Shown piece after piece: positions 24,132 through 31,766 of a stretch of 64,000 nt of DNA (within the stretch, counting starts at the first letter, position 1; every line of letters begins with the position of its first letter). Location of the stretch: the NCBI RefSeq assembly GCF_009932355.1, contig NZ_LEKU01000016.1:112548-176547 (forward strand), in the 5' to 3' direction. This DNA is from Riemerella anatipestifer_E (GTDB taxonomy: Bacteria > Bacteroidota > Bacteroidia > Flavobacteriales > Weeksellaceae). The notes beneath the pieces were generated by a model. It had not been told where the DNA came from. It searched no databases and saw nothing but the letters and a program-made list of their open reading frames with translations. A program made the translations under genes and the position numbers.

Positions 24132-24851
24132 TTAATTTGAAAGTTCGTTTTCCAGCTTTATTGTCTTAGGAAATAGTATGTTGTTTTCTATATGAATATG
24201 GCGATGCAAATCATTCTCAAATTCCTCAAGCATAGCATAGGTAACTTTGTATGTGTTACAAGCGTCTGCAGGAGGTGTGTAATCGGATGTTAATGCAGCA
24301 ATCTTTCTGAAACGCTCACCTTCTGTATCGTGTTCGTGCTTCATCATACTAACGGGGTTCTCCACAGTTCCAAAAGGAGCTACTGTAAAAGGTTGTCCTG
24401 ATATTTTGGTGTTTACCATAGCTCTTATGAAAGGGAAAAGAACGAGCTCTTCTTTTTTTAAATGAGCGGATAAATCTTGTGCAGATTCATCAAACAAAGT
24501 TTTCACTTCAAGAAGCTCTGGGTGTCTTTGTCCGTGGACTTTACAAAGCTTTTCTAAAAAGGCTTGTAGGATAGGGATTTTTTCTTCCACATAGCGATGG
24601 TGGGTTTTCTCTACATAGTCTGCCAAAAGGTCTAGAGGGAAAGATTTGAAATCTATCTCAGAAACCTCTGCAGAAGGTATTTGTTCCAACTCATCGTAAA
24701 TCTTTTGTGGGTTTATATTTTTGCTCTCGCAAGCTTCGGCAATAGTGCGACCTCCTTTGCAACAAAAGTCTATTTTATGTTTTTTGAATACAGCAGCTGT
24801 TCTGAAATCATCTGCGACTATTTTACCGATTAGTTTAGTTTGTAAGTTCAT
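24132..24851 (-). CDS. ric: Iron-sulfur cluster repair di-iron protein Ric (ScdA/YtfE)
   Basis: The 239-residue protein has an N-terminal ScdA_N domain with the HKIDFCCKGG motif (Cys30, Cys31). A hemerythrin-like domain follows, with spaced histidines in EKTHHRYVEEKIP, CKVHGQRHPELL, LSAHLKKEELVLFPF, MMKHEHDTEG and LHRHIHIENNILFP. Ric repairs Fe-S clusters damaged by nitric oxide or oxidants. It lies 94 bp downstream of the Rrf2 regulator in the same direction, a pairing common for NO-stress genes. Confidence 0.96.
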   Translation of the reverse strand: MNLQTKLIGKIVADDFRTAAVFKKHKIDFCCKGGRTIAEACESKNINPQKIYDELEQIPSAEVSEIDFKSFPLDLLADYVEKTHHRYVEEKIPILQAFLEKLCKVHGQRHPELLEVKTLFDESAQDLSAHLKKEELVLFPFIRAMVNTKISGQPFTVAPFGTVENPVSMMKHEHDTEGERFRKIAALTSDYTPPADACNTYKVTYAMLEEFENDLHRHIHIENNILFPKTIKLENELSN

Positions 24852-24945
24852 AAGATTTATTTTTTATTAAAAATTTATTTGTAGTTTAATTTTTTCGTTT
24901 AGTCTTTATTTCGGATAATTTTATCGTTTTTTAAATCAAATTTTT

Positions 24946-25383
24946 TTAAATTTCCAATAATTTTGATTTTTTACTTTTCACATCTATTGCCATTTCAAAA
25001 AGTGTGGTTGTATCTAGCATTTTGCAAAGCTCATTTCTTACATTTATATATTTAAAATGGAGCGGACAAGGGTTACTTTCATCACACGAAGAAAATCCCA
25101 AACCACACGCAGAAAGTATGGAGTGACCATCTATTGCAACTACAATATCCTTTATTTTAATCCTCTTAGCCCTTTGTTCTTCAATTTCAAAACCACCATA
25201 TGGTCCTTTTACAGAATTAACGATGTTGTGTTTGGTAAGAGCACTTAGTATCTTTGCGGTAAAGGCTTCGGGTGTACCTACCTTTTTAGCTACATCTACT
25301 ACTTTTACCTTGCGATTTTGCATAGATTCTATAGTGATGTAAGCACAAGCTCTTATTCCGTATTCACAAGCTTTAGAGAACAT
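24946..25383 (-). CDS. Rrf2-family Fe-S regulator, NsrR-like
   Basis: The 145-residue protein has an Rrf2 winged HTH (VVDVAKKVGTPEAFTAKILSAL, then KGPYGGFEI) and a cluster-binding loop with Cys93, Cys100 and Cys106 followed by PLH (His109). The spacing C-x6-C-x5-C differs slightly from IscR and NsrR, so the exact subtype is open. Next to ric, an NO-sensing repressor role is the best guess. The promoter at 25401-25432 overlaps a 26-bp inverted repeat, suggesting autoregulation. Confidence 0.88.
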   Translation of the reverse strand: MFSKACEYGIRACAYITIESMQNRKVKVVDVAKKVGTPEAFTAKILSALTKHNIVNSVKGPYGGFEIEEQRAKRIKIKDIVVAIDGHSILSACGLGFSSCDESNPCPLHFKYINVRNELCKMLDTTTLFEMAIDVKSKKSKLLEI

Positions 25384-25400
25384 TAGGATTAAATTTTGTG

Positions 25401-25432
25401 CAAATGTAATAAATAAATCTATTTAAGACAAA
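25401..25432 (-). promoter_or_regulatory. Promoter of the Rrf2 regulator gene (and probably ric)
   Basis: On the minus strand, TTTG (25432-25429), a 20-bp spacer and TACATTTG (25408-25401) match the Bacteroidetes promoter form. Confidence 0.65.
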
Positions 25433-25445
25433 TTTATCTTAAATA
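25420..25445. promoter_or_regulatory. Inverted repeat overlapping the rrf2 promoter, candidate operator
   Basis: TATTTAAGA and TCTTAAATA form perfect 9-bp arms with an 8-bp spacer, covering the -33 element. The AAGA-N8-TCTT core resembles Rrf2/NsrR operators in layout. Confidence 0.6.
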
Positions 25446-25506
25446 AGTTTTTTTGAAACTCAACGGTTATTATAAAATCTATTTTAATCCTATGAGAAGT
25501 TTGCTT

Positions 25507-25537
25507 TTTGTGTGCCAAATATTTATTCTTATTTTTG
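25507..25537 (+). promoter_or_regulatory. Promoter of the YigZ-family gene
   Basis: TTTG (25507-25510), a 19-bp spacer and TATTTTTG (25530-25537) form a full consensus promoter. It lies over the upstream TTG of the open frame, so the real start is downstream. Confidence 0.6.
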
Positions 25538-25564
25538 TGTTCATTTTTATTAAGCCAAAAGCCT

Positions 25565-26179
25565 TTGTCATCAACTATTTTTGAATATAAAACCATTAGT
25601 AAGTCTGTAGAAAATATCCTTTTGAAAGAAAAAGGAAGTAAATTCTTGGGGTACGCCTATCCTGTAAATAATGAGGAGGAACTGAAAGTGTGTTTGGATA
25701 AAATAAAAAATGAACACCCTAAGGCGACGCACCATTGTTATGCCTTTAGGTTAGGACTTAATGGAGAAAATTATAGGGCGAATGATGACGGAGAGCCTTC
25801 TGGTAGTGCAGGTTTGCCTATTTATAACCAACTTTTAGCTAATGAGCTTACCCAAATTCTGCTGATTGTGGTAAGATATTATGGTGGAACTAAATTGGGT
25901 GTAGGTGGTCTAGTGAAAACTTACAAAGAGTCTGCTAAGATAACGCTAGACGAAGCAGAGATTGTTATCAAAGAGCTTGAAACGCAAATAAGAATAGAAT
26001 TTCCTTTCAATCTTCAAAATGTAATTTTTACCTTATTAAATAAAAACGAGGCTCAGATAAAAGAATTTAATGCTGATGAAAATTGTAGTATCATTGCTTC
26101 GATAAAAAAGGCAAAGGAATCTTCTTTGGTAGAACAATTTTCTGAAATTCATCAAGCTAAAATAAAAATATTGGATTGA
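25565..26179 (+). CDS. YigZ/IMPACT family protein
   Basis: The protein has about 204 residues. The IMPACT N-terminal domain carries KGSKFLGYAYPV, HHCYAFRLG, DDGEPSGSAGLPIYN and VVRYYGGTKLGVGGLVKTY, and a DUF1949-like C-terminal domain follows. The cellular role of bacterial YigZ is uncertain. The frame is open back to a TTG at 25508, but a full promoter covers that point. I therefore choose the TTG at 25565, giving MSSTIFEYKTI, close to the start seen in relatives. The start codon remains uncertain. Confidence 0.85.
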   Translation: MSSTIFEYKTISKSVENILLKEKGSKFLGYAYPVNNEEELKVCLDKIKNEHPKATHHCYAFRLGLNGENYRANDDGEPSGSAGLPIYNQLLANELTQILLIVVRYYGGTKLGVGGLVKTYKESAKITLDEAEIVIKELETQIRIEFPFNLQNVIFTLLNKNEAQIKEFNADENCSIIASIKKAKESSLVEQFSEIHQAKIKILD

Positions 26180-26242
26180 TTAGTCATAAGTATAGCATAA
26201 ACTTTGCAGGCTATAAATCCGATTAATTATAATAAATATAAT

Positions 26243-26884
26243 ATGAAATTATACATTATCAGCGGATTGGGAGCCGATTTTAAAATTTTGGAAAATATTA
26301 AGTTTCCAGATACCGTAGAGCCTATTTTTATTCCGTGGCTTATTCCTGAAAATAATGAGAGTTTTGAGCATTATGTCCGTAGAATGGCAGAGAAGATTGA
26401 TTTTTCTGAACCATTTGCACTTTTGGGATATTCGTTTGGAGGCTTTATAGTACAAGAAATCAACAAAAAAATAAAGCCTGCGGAAAAGGTGGTATTGTTA
26501 GCCTCCATAAAATCGGATGCTGAAATGCCAAAAGTGGGTTATTTTTTCAAGAAAATGAAATTATTGAAGTTTCTTCCTATTTCCTTTTTCTCAGAAAAAT
26601 CGGTATTTGTGTATAGTTTTATAAGGAAATTTATAGAAGCCGATAGCCCGAGGGTTGACAAATATTTTAGAGTGAGAGACCCATATTATCTCAAATGGAG
26701 TTTGGACAAGATAGTGAATTGGGAGTTTGAAAAAACAGAAAATATTATCCAAATTATGGGGGATAAAGATATAGCATTTCCAATACAAAATTCTCAGCCA
26801 GACTATATTATAAAGAATGCAACGCACCTTTTTCCAGCTACCAAAGCGAAGGAAGTATCGGAAATTTTAAGAAAAATTTTTTAA
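26243..26884 (+). CDS. Alpha/beta-hydrolase family protein
   Basis: The 213-residue protein begins MKLYIISGLGADFKI, with an oxyanion-hole-like GLGAD near residue 8 and the nucleophile elbow GYSFGGF (Ser near residue 67). A late ATHLFPATKA segment can supply the catalytic His. The substrate is unknown. The frame is open to 26204, but the ATG at 26243 fits the fold's first strand and the AT-rich start context. Confidence 0.75.
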   Translation: MKLYIISGLGADFKILENIKFPDTVEPIFIPWLIPENNESFEHYVRRMAEKIDFSEPFALLGYSFGGFIVQEINKKIKPAEKVVLLASIKSDAEMPKVGYFFKKMKLLKFLPISFFSEKSVFVYSFIRKFIEADSPRVDKYFRVRDPYYLKWSLDKIVNWEFEKTENIIQIMGDKDIAFPIQNSQPDYIIKNATHLFPATKAKEVSEILRKIF

Positions 26885-26900
26885 GCCTATCTTAATATTT

Positions 26901-26908
26901 TATCTTTG
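26901..26908 (+). promoter_or_regulatory. Predicted -7 box of the sdaA promoter
   Basis: TATCTTTG lies 15 bp before the ATG at 26923, leaving a leader of about 10 bases. Confidence 0.5.
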
Positions 26909-26922
26909 CCGTTTAATTTATA

Positions 26923-28350
26923 ATGCCGATGCAATCAATAAGTGTTTTTGAAATAATTAAGGTAGGGATAGGTCCTTCTAGTTCCCACACGATGGGACCG
27001 TGGAACGCAGCAGAATTGTTCTTGGATTTGATAAGAAGACATCGCTCCATACAAGAAGTAGAAGAGGTGTTTGTAGAATTTTTCGGTTCTTTAGCTAAAA
27101 CAGGGATAGGACACGGAACTGATATCGCTGGTATGCTAGGGCTTTGCGGAGAAAATTTTAAAACAATAGATACTACCAAGATAGACGAAAAAATAGATAC
27201 TATTAAAACTTCTCAAAAATTGAACTTAGGAGGAGAGAAAGAATTACCTTTTGTATATGGTAAACATCTCGTTCTTAATATGAAAGAGAATTTGGACTTT
27301 CACCCTAACGGAATGATTTTTAGAGCTATTTTTAATGATGGGGAAGAAGTGAGTCAAGATTATTACTCTGTGGGTGGTGGTTTCGTGGCAACCAAAGAAG
27401 AGAATACTTTAGAGCAAAGCTGTATCAGAACGCTGTATCCTTGCCATAAAGCGAAAGATATTATCCATTATTGTGAAAAACTGAATTTGAAAAGAATTTC
27501 GGATTTAGTTAAAATCAATGAAGAGGCGTGGCGTACTCAAGAAGAAACAGTAGCAGAAGCCTTGTATATATGGCAACAGATTAAAGAATGTGTTTATAAA
27601 GGCGTTAATAAGGAAGGTGTTCTTCCAGGTGGACTTAATGTTTCCCGAAGAGCAGCTAAACTCAACCAGAAACTTTTAGGCGAGAACGCTCAATATCATA
27701 ATATAGATGAATGGTTTAATCTCGTGGTAAATTCTGAGAGGAGTTTTAATACCATCAATAAATGGGTATCTTGCTTTGCTTTGGCGGTAAATGAAGAGAA
27801 TGCTAGCTTTGGAAGAATTATCACAGCACCTACCAATGGAGCGAGTGGCGTTATTCCTGCGGTACTTATGTATGCACAAACTTTCACGGAGTTCAATTCG
27901 GAGGAAGATGTGATTCGTTTCTTGTTGGTGGCAGGTGAGGTAGGGACTTTGTTTAAGAAAAATGCCACCATTTCGGCAGCGGCAGGTGGTTGTCAGGCAG
28001 AGATAGGCGTGTCGTCTGCGATGGCGGCGGCAGGTCTTGCGGAAATATCAGGTGGAACGCCAGAACAAGTGCTGATGGCAGCGGAGATTGCTATGGAACA
28101 TCACTTAGGTTTAACTTGCGACCCTATTAAAGGTTTGGTTCAAATTCCGTGTATTGAAAGAAACTCTATGGGAGCGATGAAGGCGATTACAGCGGCAAAT
28201 CTTGCTTTGGAGAGCGACCCTAAGGTTGCGAAGGTAAGCCTAGACGATGTTATAAAATCTATGTGGGAAACGGCTCAAGATATGAATGCTAAATATAAAG
28301 AAACTTCGGAAGGTGGTCTTGCTATTGCAGTAAATGTGGCGGAATGCTAA
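26923..28350 (+). CDS. sdaA: L-serine ammonia-lyase (iron-sulfur dependent)
   Basis: The 475-residue single-chain enzyme deaminates L-serine to pyruvate. The N-terminal beta domain carries KVGIGPSSSHTMGPWNAAE. The C-terminal alpha domain has TAPTNGASGVIPAVL, SAAAGGCQAEIGVSSAMAAAGL and HHLGLTCDPIKGLVQIPCIERN, which hold the Cys ligands of the 4Fe-4S cluster. Length fits single-chain SdaA. The ATG at 26929 is an alternative start. It is monocistronic with a strong terminator. Confidence 0.96.
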   Translation: MPMQSISVFEIIKVGIGPSSSHTMGPWNAAELFLDLIRRHRSIQEVEEVFVEFFGSLAKTGIGHGTDIAGMLGLCGENFKTIDTTKIDEKIDTIKTSQKLNLGGEKELPFVYGKHLVLNMKENLDFHPNGMIFRAIFNDGEEVSQDYYSVGGGFVATKEENTLEQSCIRTLYPCHKAKDIIHYCEKLNLKRISDLVKINEEAWRTQEETVAEALYIWQQIKECVYKGVNKEGVLPGGLNVSRRAAKLNQKLLGENAQYHNIDEWFNLVVNSERSFNTINKWVSCFALAVNEENASFGRIITAPTNGASGVIPAVLMYAQTFTEFNSEEDVIRFLLVAGEVGTLFKKNATISAAAGGCQAEIGVSSAMAAAGLAEISGGTPEQVLMAAEIAMEHHLGLTCDPIKGLVQIPCIERNSMGAMKAITAANLALESDPKVAKVSLDDVIKSMWETAQDMNAKYKETSEGGLAIAVNVAEC

Positions 28351-28377
28351 TAAAAAATACCTTTTGAAATTAGAATG

Positions 28378-28408
28378 AAACTCTAGCTTTTAGCTAGAGT
28401 TTTTTTGT
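28378..28408 (+). terminator. Intrinsic terminator after sdaA
   Basis: AAACTCTAGC pairs perfectly with GCTAGAGTTT around TTTTA, followed by TTTTT. Confidence 0.85.
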
Positions 28409-28445
28409 GGATTGAAAAATTTTTAATAAAAAACACTACTTTGTA

Positions 28446-28477
28446 TTGCATAATAGTAAATTTATTTTATATCTTTG
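28446..28477 (+). promoter_or_regulatory. Promoter of the padR-pspC pair
   Basis: TTG (28446-28448), a 21-bp spacer and TATCTTTG (28470-28477). Confidence 0.6.
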
Positions 28478-28516
28478 TACTGTTGAAATAGTTTAATAGA
28501 ATAAAAAACTAAACCT

Positions 28517-28846
28517 ATGAATATAGAAAATGCTAAAGCTCAAATGAAAAAGGGTATTCTAGAGTTTTGTATTTTAGACCTTCTTAGTAAAAAGGAAATG
28601 TATGTTTCCGATTTGATGGGAGTGCTAAAAGACGGAGACTTTGATGTGGTAGAAGGAACGCTCTATCCACTACTTACCCGACTTAAAAACGGAGAGTTTC
28701 TCTCTTACCGATGGGAAGAATCTACGGGAGGACCTCCTAGAAAATATTATCAAATTACGGATAAGGGCAAAGTTTTCTTAGAAGAGTTAAGAACTACTTG
28801 GCAAGAACTCACACAAGCTGTAAACAAAATCACTCAAAAACAATAA
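28517..28846 (+). CDS. PadR-family transcription regulator
   Basis: The 109-residue protein has the PadR winged HTH: FCILDLLSKKEMYVSDLM, then DVVEGTLYPLLTRLKNGEFL and the wing WEESTGGPPRKYYQITDKGK. It lacks a long C-terminal dimerisation domain (PadR-s2 type). It lies 18 bp before a PspC-domain gene; in flavobacteria this pair often forms an envelope-stress unit, and the regulator probably controls its own operon. Confidence 0.93.
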   Translation: MNIENAKAQMKKGILEFCILDLLSKKEMYVSDLMGVLKDGDFDVVEGTLYPLLTRLKNGEFLSYRWEESTGGPPRKYYQITDKGKVFLEELRTTWQELTQAVNKITQKQ

Positions 28847-28864
28847 CCTCTAAAAACTAAACAA

Positions 28865-30544
28865 ATGAACAAAACATTATCAATAGGACTGGCTGGTTTT
28901 TCTTTTATGATAGAAGAACACGCTTATATCAAACTAAGTGATTACTTAAAGGCGCTTAGAAACTCCCTAGATGCAGAGGAGGCTGATGAAATTATGTATG
29001 ATATAGAAATTAGGATTGTAGAAATATTTAAAGAGAGTCTAGGTAGGAGAGAAGTGGTAAACGATGCTGATGTAGAGAAAGTAATTGCTCAAATAGGAAG
29101 ACCAGAACAAATAGAAGAACAAGAAGAAGATTATCATAATACTCAAAAGGCAACTCAACAAAGAACAAAGGTGTCAGAAAGACAACTTTTCAGAGACCCA
29201 GAAAGAAAAAAAATAGCAGGAGTATGTGCAGGTATGGCATCTTACTTCGGAATGGATATGACGGCTATGAGACTTATTTGGTTGGCATTATTTCTAATTT
29301 TAATTCCATTGCCAGGGTCTCCAATGCTTATGGTATTAGTCTATGTGGTTTTTTGGATTATTCTTCCCAAAGCAACTACAGCAGCAGATTTTCTGAAGAT
29401 GAGAGGGGAGCCACTTAACTTTGATAACTTGAAAAATGAATCTAGCAAAATAGTAAAATTTGCTAACGATTCTACCCAACGCATCAATGAGGTGTATCAG
29501 GATACTAGACCAGTCATCAATGAAGCGGGGAATAGTATTCTAAATGCGTTAAGGTATGTAATTGGCGGTTTTCTAGGACTGCTAGGCTTGGTATTTTTAG
29601 CAGGAGCATTTATGGTTTTTGGAGTTAGTGTTACAGGTTCAGGGCTTACTTTGCCAGGGTTTATAGGGTTTTATATAGATGATACTAATATAAAATTTGC
29701 AGGACTTTCTTTAGCTTTTGTTACGATGCTTATACCTGCACTGATATTTATCTTTTTATCTATCAAGTTATTTTCTCCTAAAACTAGATTGAAGTATGTG
29801 GGATATATTATAGGAGCGTTATGTTTTGTTTGGCTAGTACTATTAGGAATTACAGGGTTCTCCGCAGTGAATTATCAAAGCGATTTTAGAGGTTCTAACG
29901 AGGAAACAGATAATATAGCCATCAATACCACTTCTGATAGCTTGTGGGTAGGAACTAATAAAGTAAACATACCACCACAGTTCAAATCATACTGGAACAG
30001 TGTGTACTCTGATAGCAAAACTGTTTTTGAAGAAGACGGATATCCGTACATTGAAATTGTGAGAAAAGATACTGTAAAAACACCTTATCTTGTGGTTAAG
30101 AAAAGAGCATCGGGATATAACTTACCATTGAGAGCGAATATTCCAGTAAAAGTGGAAGGTAATAAAATATTCATACCTAACTACTTTAGCTATCCGTACC
30201 AAGATAGAATGAGAAATTACAGCATAGATTACGAATTGGTAGTTCCTAGAACGATGAAAGTATTGGGAATGGAAAACTCAAAAGTTAACCTTAGCGAAGA
30301 TGACGAGGATAAAGGTAATCAATCTAATAATTCTCACAGTTCAAACAGCAAAGTGTTTAATCAAGCCTCATTCTCTTTCAGTTCTGGCGGTAATAACATT
30401 AGCTTTAATACTGCAGATGGCGATTCTATCACTGTTAATGGTAAGAAATACGATGAGAAAGAAGCCGAAAAAGTGATTGAAGGTCTTAACCTAGACAGTG
30501 ATGATATTAGCGATATTATCATCAGTATAAAAAACAGAAAATAA
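28865..30544 (+). CDS. PspC-domain envelope protein
   Basis: The 559-residue protein has a soluble N-terminal helical part (LKALRNSLDAEEADEIMYDIEIRIVEIF). A PspC domain follows near residues 113-170 (LFRDPERKKIAGVCAGMASYFGMD, then the helix ending PKATT). Several more membrane helices lie between 225 and 335, and a C-terminal beta-rich region with low-complexity NQSNNSHSSNSK near 478 closes the protein. PspC proteins sense envelope stress. An AT-rich inverted repeat overlaps its stop. Confidence 0.85.
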   Translation: MNKTLSIGLAGFSFMIEEHAYIKLSDYLKALRNSLDAEEADEIMYDIEIRIVEIFKESLGRREVVNDADVEKVIAQIGRPEQIEEQEEDYHNTQKATQQRTKVSERQLFRDPERKKIAGVCAGMASYFGMDMTAMRLIWLALFLILIPLPGSPMLMVLVYVVFWIILPKATTAADFLKMRGEPLNFDNLKNESSKIVKFANDSTQRINEVYQDTRPVINEAGNSILNALRYVIGGFLGLLGLVFLAGAFMVFGVSVTGSGLTLPGFIGFYIDDTNIKFAGLSLAFVTMLIPALIFIFLSIKLFSPKTRLKYVGYIIGALCFVWLVLLGITGFSAVNYQSDFRGSNEETDNIAINTTSDSLWVGTNKVNIPPQFKSYWNSVYSDSKTVFEEDGYPYIEIVRKDTVKTPYLVVKKRASGYNLPLRANIPVKVEGNKIFIPNYFSYPYQDRMRNYSIDYELVVPRTMKVLGMENSKVNLSEDDEDKGNQSNNSHSSNSKVFNQASFSFSSGGNNISFNTADGDSITVNGKKYDEKEAEKVIEGLNLDSDDISDIIISIKNRK

Positions 30545-30576
30545 GTTTTGAAGTTGATAATAAAAACTTATTTTTG
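30538..30576 (+). promoter_or_regulatory. Inverted repeat and promoter after the PspC gene
   Basis: AAAATAAGTTTT (30538-30549) and AAAACTTATTTT (30563-30574) form a perfect 12-bp stem that could end the PspC transcript. The same bases hold TTTG (30547-30550), an 18-bp spacer and TATTTTTG (30569-30576), a full promoter for the small frame at 30609. Confidence 0.5.
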
Positions 30577-30608
30577 CTAAAAATAATCACCATTAAAAAC
30601 AAGATATT

Positions 30609-30674
30609 ATGATACAGTTAGTCTTAGAACTCATCACTAAGTTTATAGATTTCGTTTTCGGGATATTCTTTTAA
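30609..30674 (+). CDS. Possible 21-residue hydrophobic peptide
   Basis: An ATG in the typical ATATTATG context opens a 21-codon frame whose product is almost entirely Ile, Leu, Val and Phe with a few charges (Glu7, Lys11, Asp14), starting MIQLVLELITK. It would form one amphipathic or membrane-spanning helix. It has its own consensus promoter 33 bp upstream and a hairpin terminator 31 bp downstream. No other gene fits the 212-bp gap. It could be a small membrane peptide of the PspC system, but nothing proves translation. Confidence 0.45.
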   Translation: MIQLVLELITKFIDFVFGIFF

Positions 30675-30696
30675 AATAAATTTAGTATAAAATAAT

Positions 30697-30740
30697 TACC
30701 TTTGCAGATAGCCTAAAGTTTTTGGGCTATCTGTTTTGTT
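30697..30740 (+). terminator. -7 box TACCTTTG followed at once by a terminator-like hairpin
   Basis: TACCTTTG (30697-30704) is followed by AGATAGCC (30706-30713) pairing with GGCTATCT (30725-30732) and TGTTTTGTTT. The hairpin can end the upstream small transcript or sit at the very 5' end of the acyltransferase mRNA. Confidence 0.55.
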
Positions 30741-30756
30741 TAAAAATTAAAATACT

Positions 30757-31329
30757 ATGAAAAAAATACTAGCGAAAACCATTCTTAAAATCGTAGGTTG
30801 GAAGGTGGTTTTAGACGGAGATGTTAATAATCTAGACCGCTGTATCCTTGTGGTAGCTCCGCATACGCACAATTCGGAGTATATGTTGGGTAACCTAGCG
30901 TATTGGTCTTTAGGGAAGCCTCTTAAGGTAATTATTAAAGATGCCCATACTAAAGCGTGGTACGGGGGCTTGATAAAGGCAATAGGCGGTATTGGCATAG
31001 ACCGTAGCCAAAGGAACGATTTAGTAAACTTTGTTGCAAAACAGTTTGAAAAAGAAGATTTTTCGTTAGTGATTACTCCAGAGGGTACTAGAAGCTATGT
31101 AGAGAAATGGAGAAAAGGCTTTTATCATATGGCTTTGGCAGCTAAAGTACCTATTGTAATGGCATCGGGGGATTTTAAAACTAAAACCATTTATCTAGGT
31201 AGGAAGATAAGTCTAGAAGAAGTACAGACAAAACCTTACGAAGAAATACTTAAAATGATTGGCGATTATTTCGTAGAGCGAAACATTGTACCTAAAGTAC
31301 CAGAAAACTGGAATCCTAACATTCAATAA
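30757..31329 (+). CDS. Acyltransferase of the PlsC/glycerol-phosphate acyltransferase family
   Basis: The 190-residue protein has the PlsC fold: VVAPHTHNSEYMLGN near residue 30 (the catalytic H-x4-D block, here H-x4-E), GGIGIDRSQRNDLV (block II) and VITPEGTRSYVEKWRKGF (block III, PEGTR). It is probably a lipid acyltransferase at the inner membrane, with unknown acceptor. The Asp to Glu change in the catalytic block may be family-specific. The next gene begins 14 bp later. Confidence 0.82.
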   Translation: MKKILAKTILKIVGWKVVLDGDVNNLDRCILVVAPHTHNSEYMLGNLAYWSLGKPLKVIIKDAHTKAWYGGLIKAIGGIGIDRSQRNDLVNFVAKQFEKEDFSLVITPEGTRSYVEKWRKGFYHMALAAKVPIVMASGDFKTKTIYLGRKISLEEVQTKPYEEILKMIGDYFVERNIVPKVPENWNPNIQ

Positions 31330-31343
31330 TCATTTCTAGAACG

Positions 31344-31766
31344 ATGGAAGAAGCAAAGAAAAAAGAGATATTAGAGTTTCTTAATAATTGGGGCGAGATG
31401 CATATGGGTAAGTTGCTAGACATCGTGTTTACCGATGTTACCGAAGACACCCTTACTGCCACGATGCCTGTAACCGAAAGGGTGCATCAGCCGTTTGGGA
31501 TTTTGCACGGTGGAGCAAGTTGTGTATTAGCAGAGACGCTAGGTTCTTGTCTGTCTGGCATCAATGTGGACGCATCAAAGTTTTATGCGGTGGGGACTAA
31601 CATCAATTCTAACCACCTTAGAAGTAAAAAAGACGGAATGCTCACTGGTGTTGCCAGATTTATTAGAAAAGGCAGAACGGTACACGTTTCTGAAATAGAA
31701 ATCAGAGATGAGAAAGGAGTGCTTATCAACCATACTACAATGACTAATAATATTATAGCGAAATAG
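31344..31766 (+). CDS. Hotdog-fold thioesterase, probably DHNA-CoA thioesterase (MenI-like)
   Basis: The 140-residue protein is a PaaI/4HBT-type thioesterase with HQPFGILHGGASCVLAETLGS near residue 48 (substrate loop and catalytic Glu) and GTNINSNHLRSKKDG. It ends directly at the isochorismate synthase start, which suggests the menaquinone step hydrolysing 1,4-dihydroxy-2-naphthoyl-CoA. The context supports this, but the substrate is not proven. Confidence 0.85.
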   Translation: MEEAKKKEILEFLNNWGEMHMGKLLDIVFTDVTEDTLTATMPVTERVHQPFGILHGGASCVLAETLGSCLSGINVDASKFYAVGTNINSNHLRSKKDGMLTGVARFIRKGRTVHVSEIEIRDEKGVLINHTTMTNNIIAK

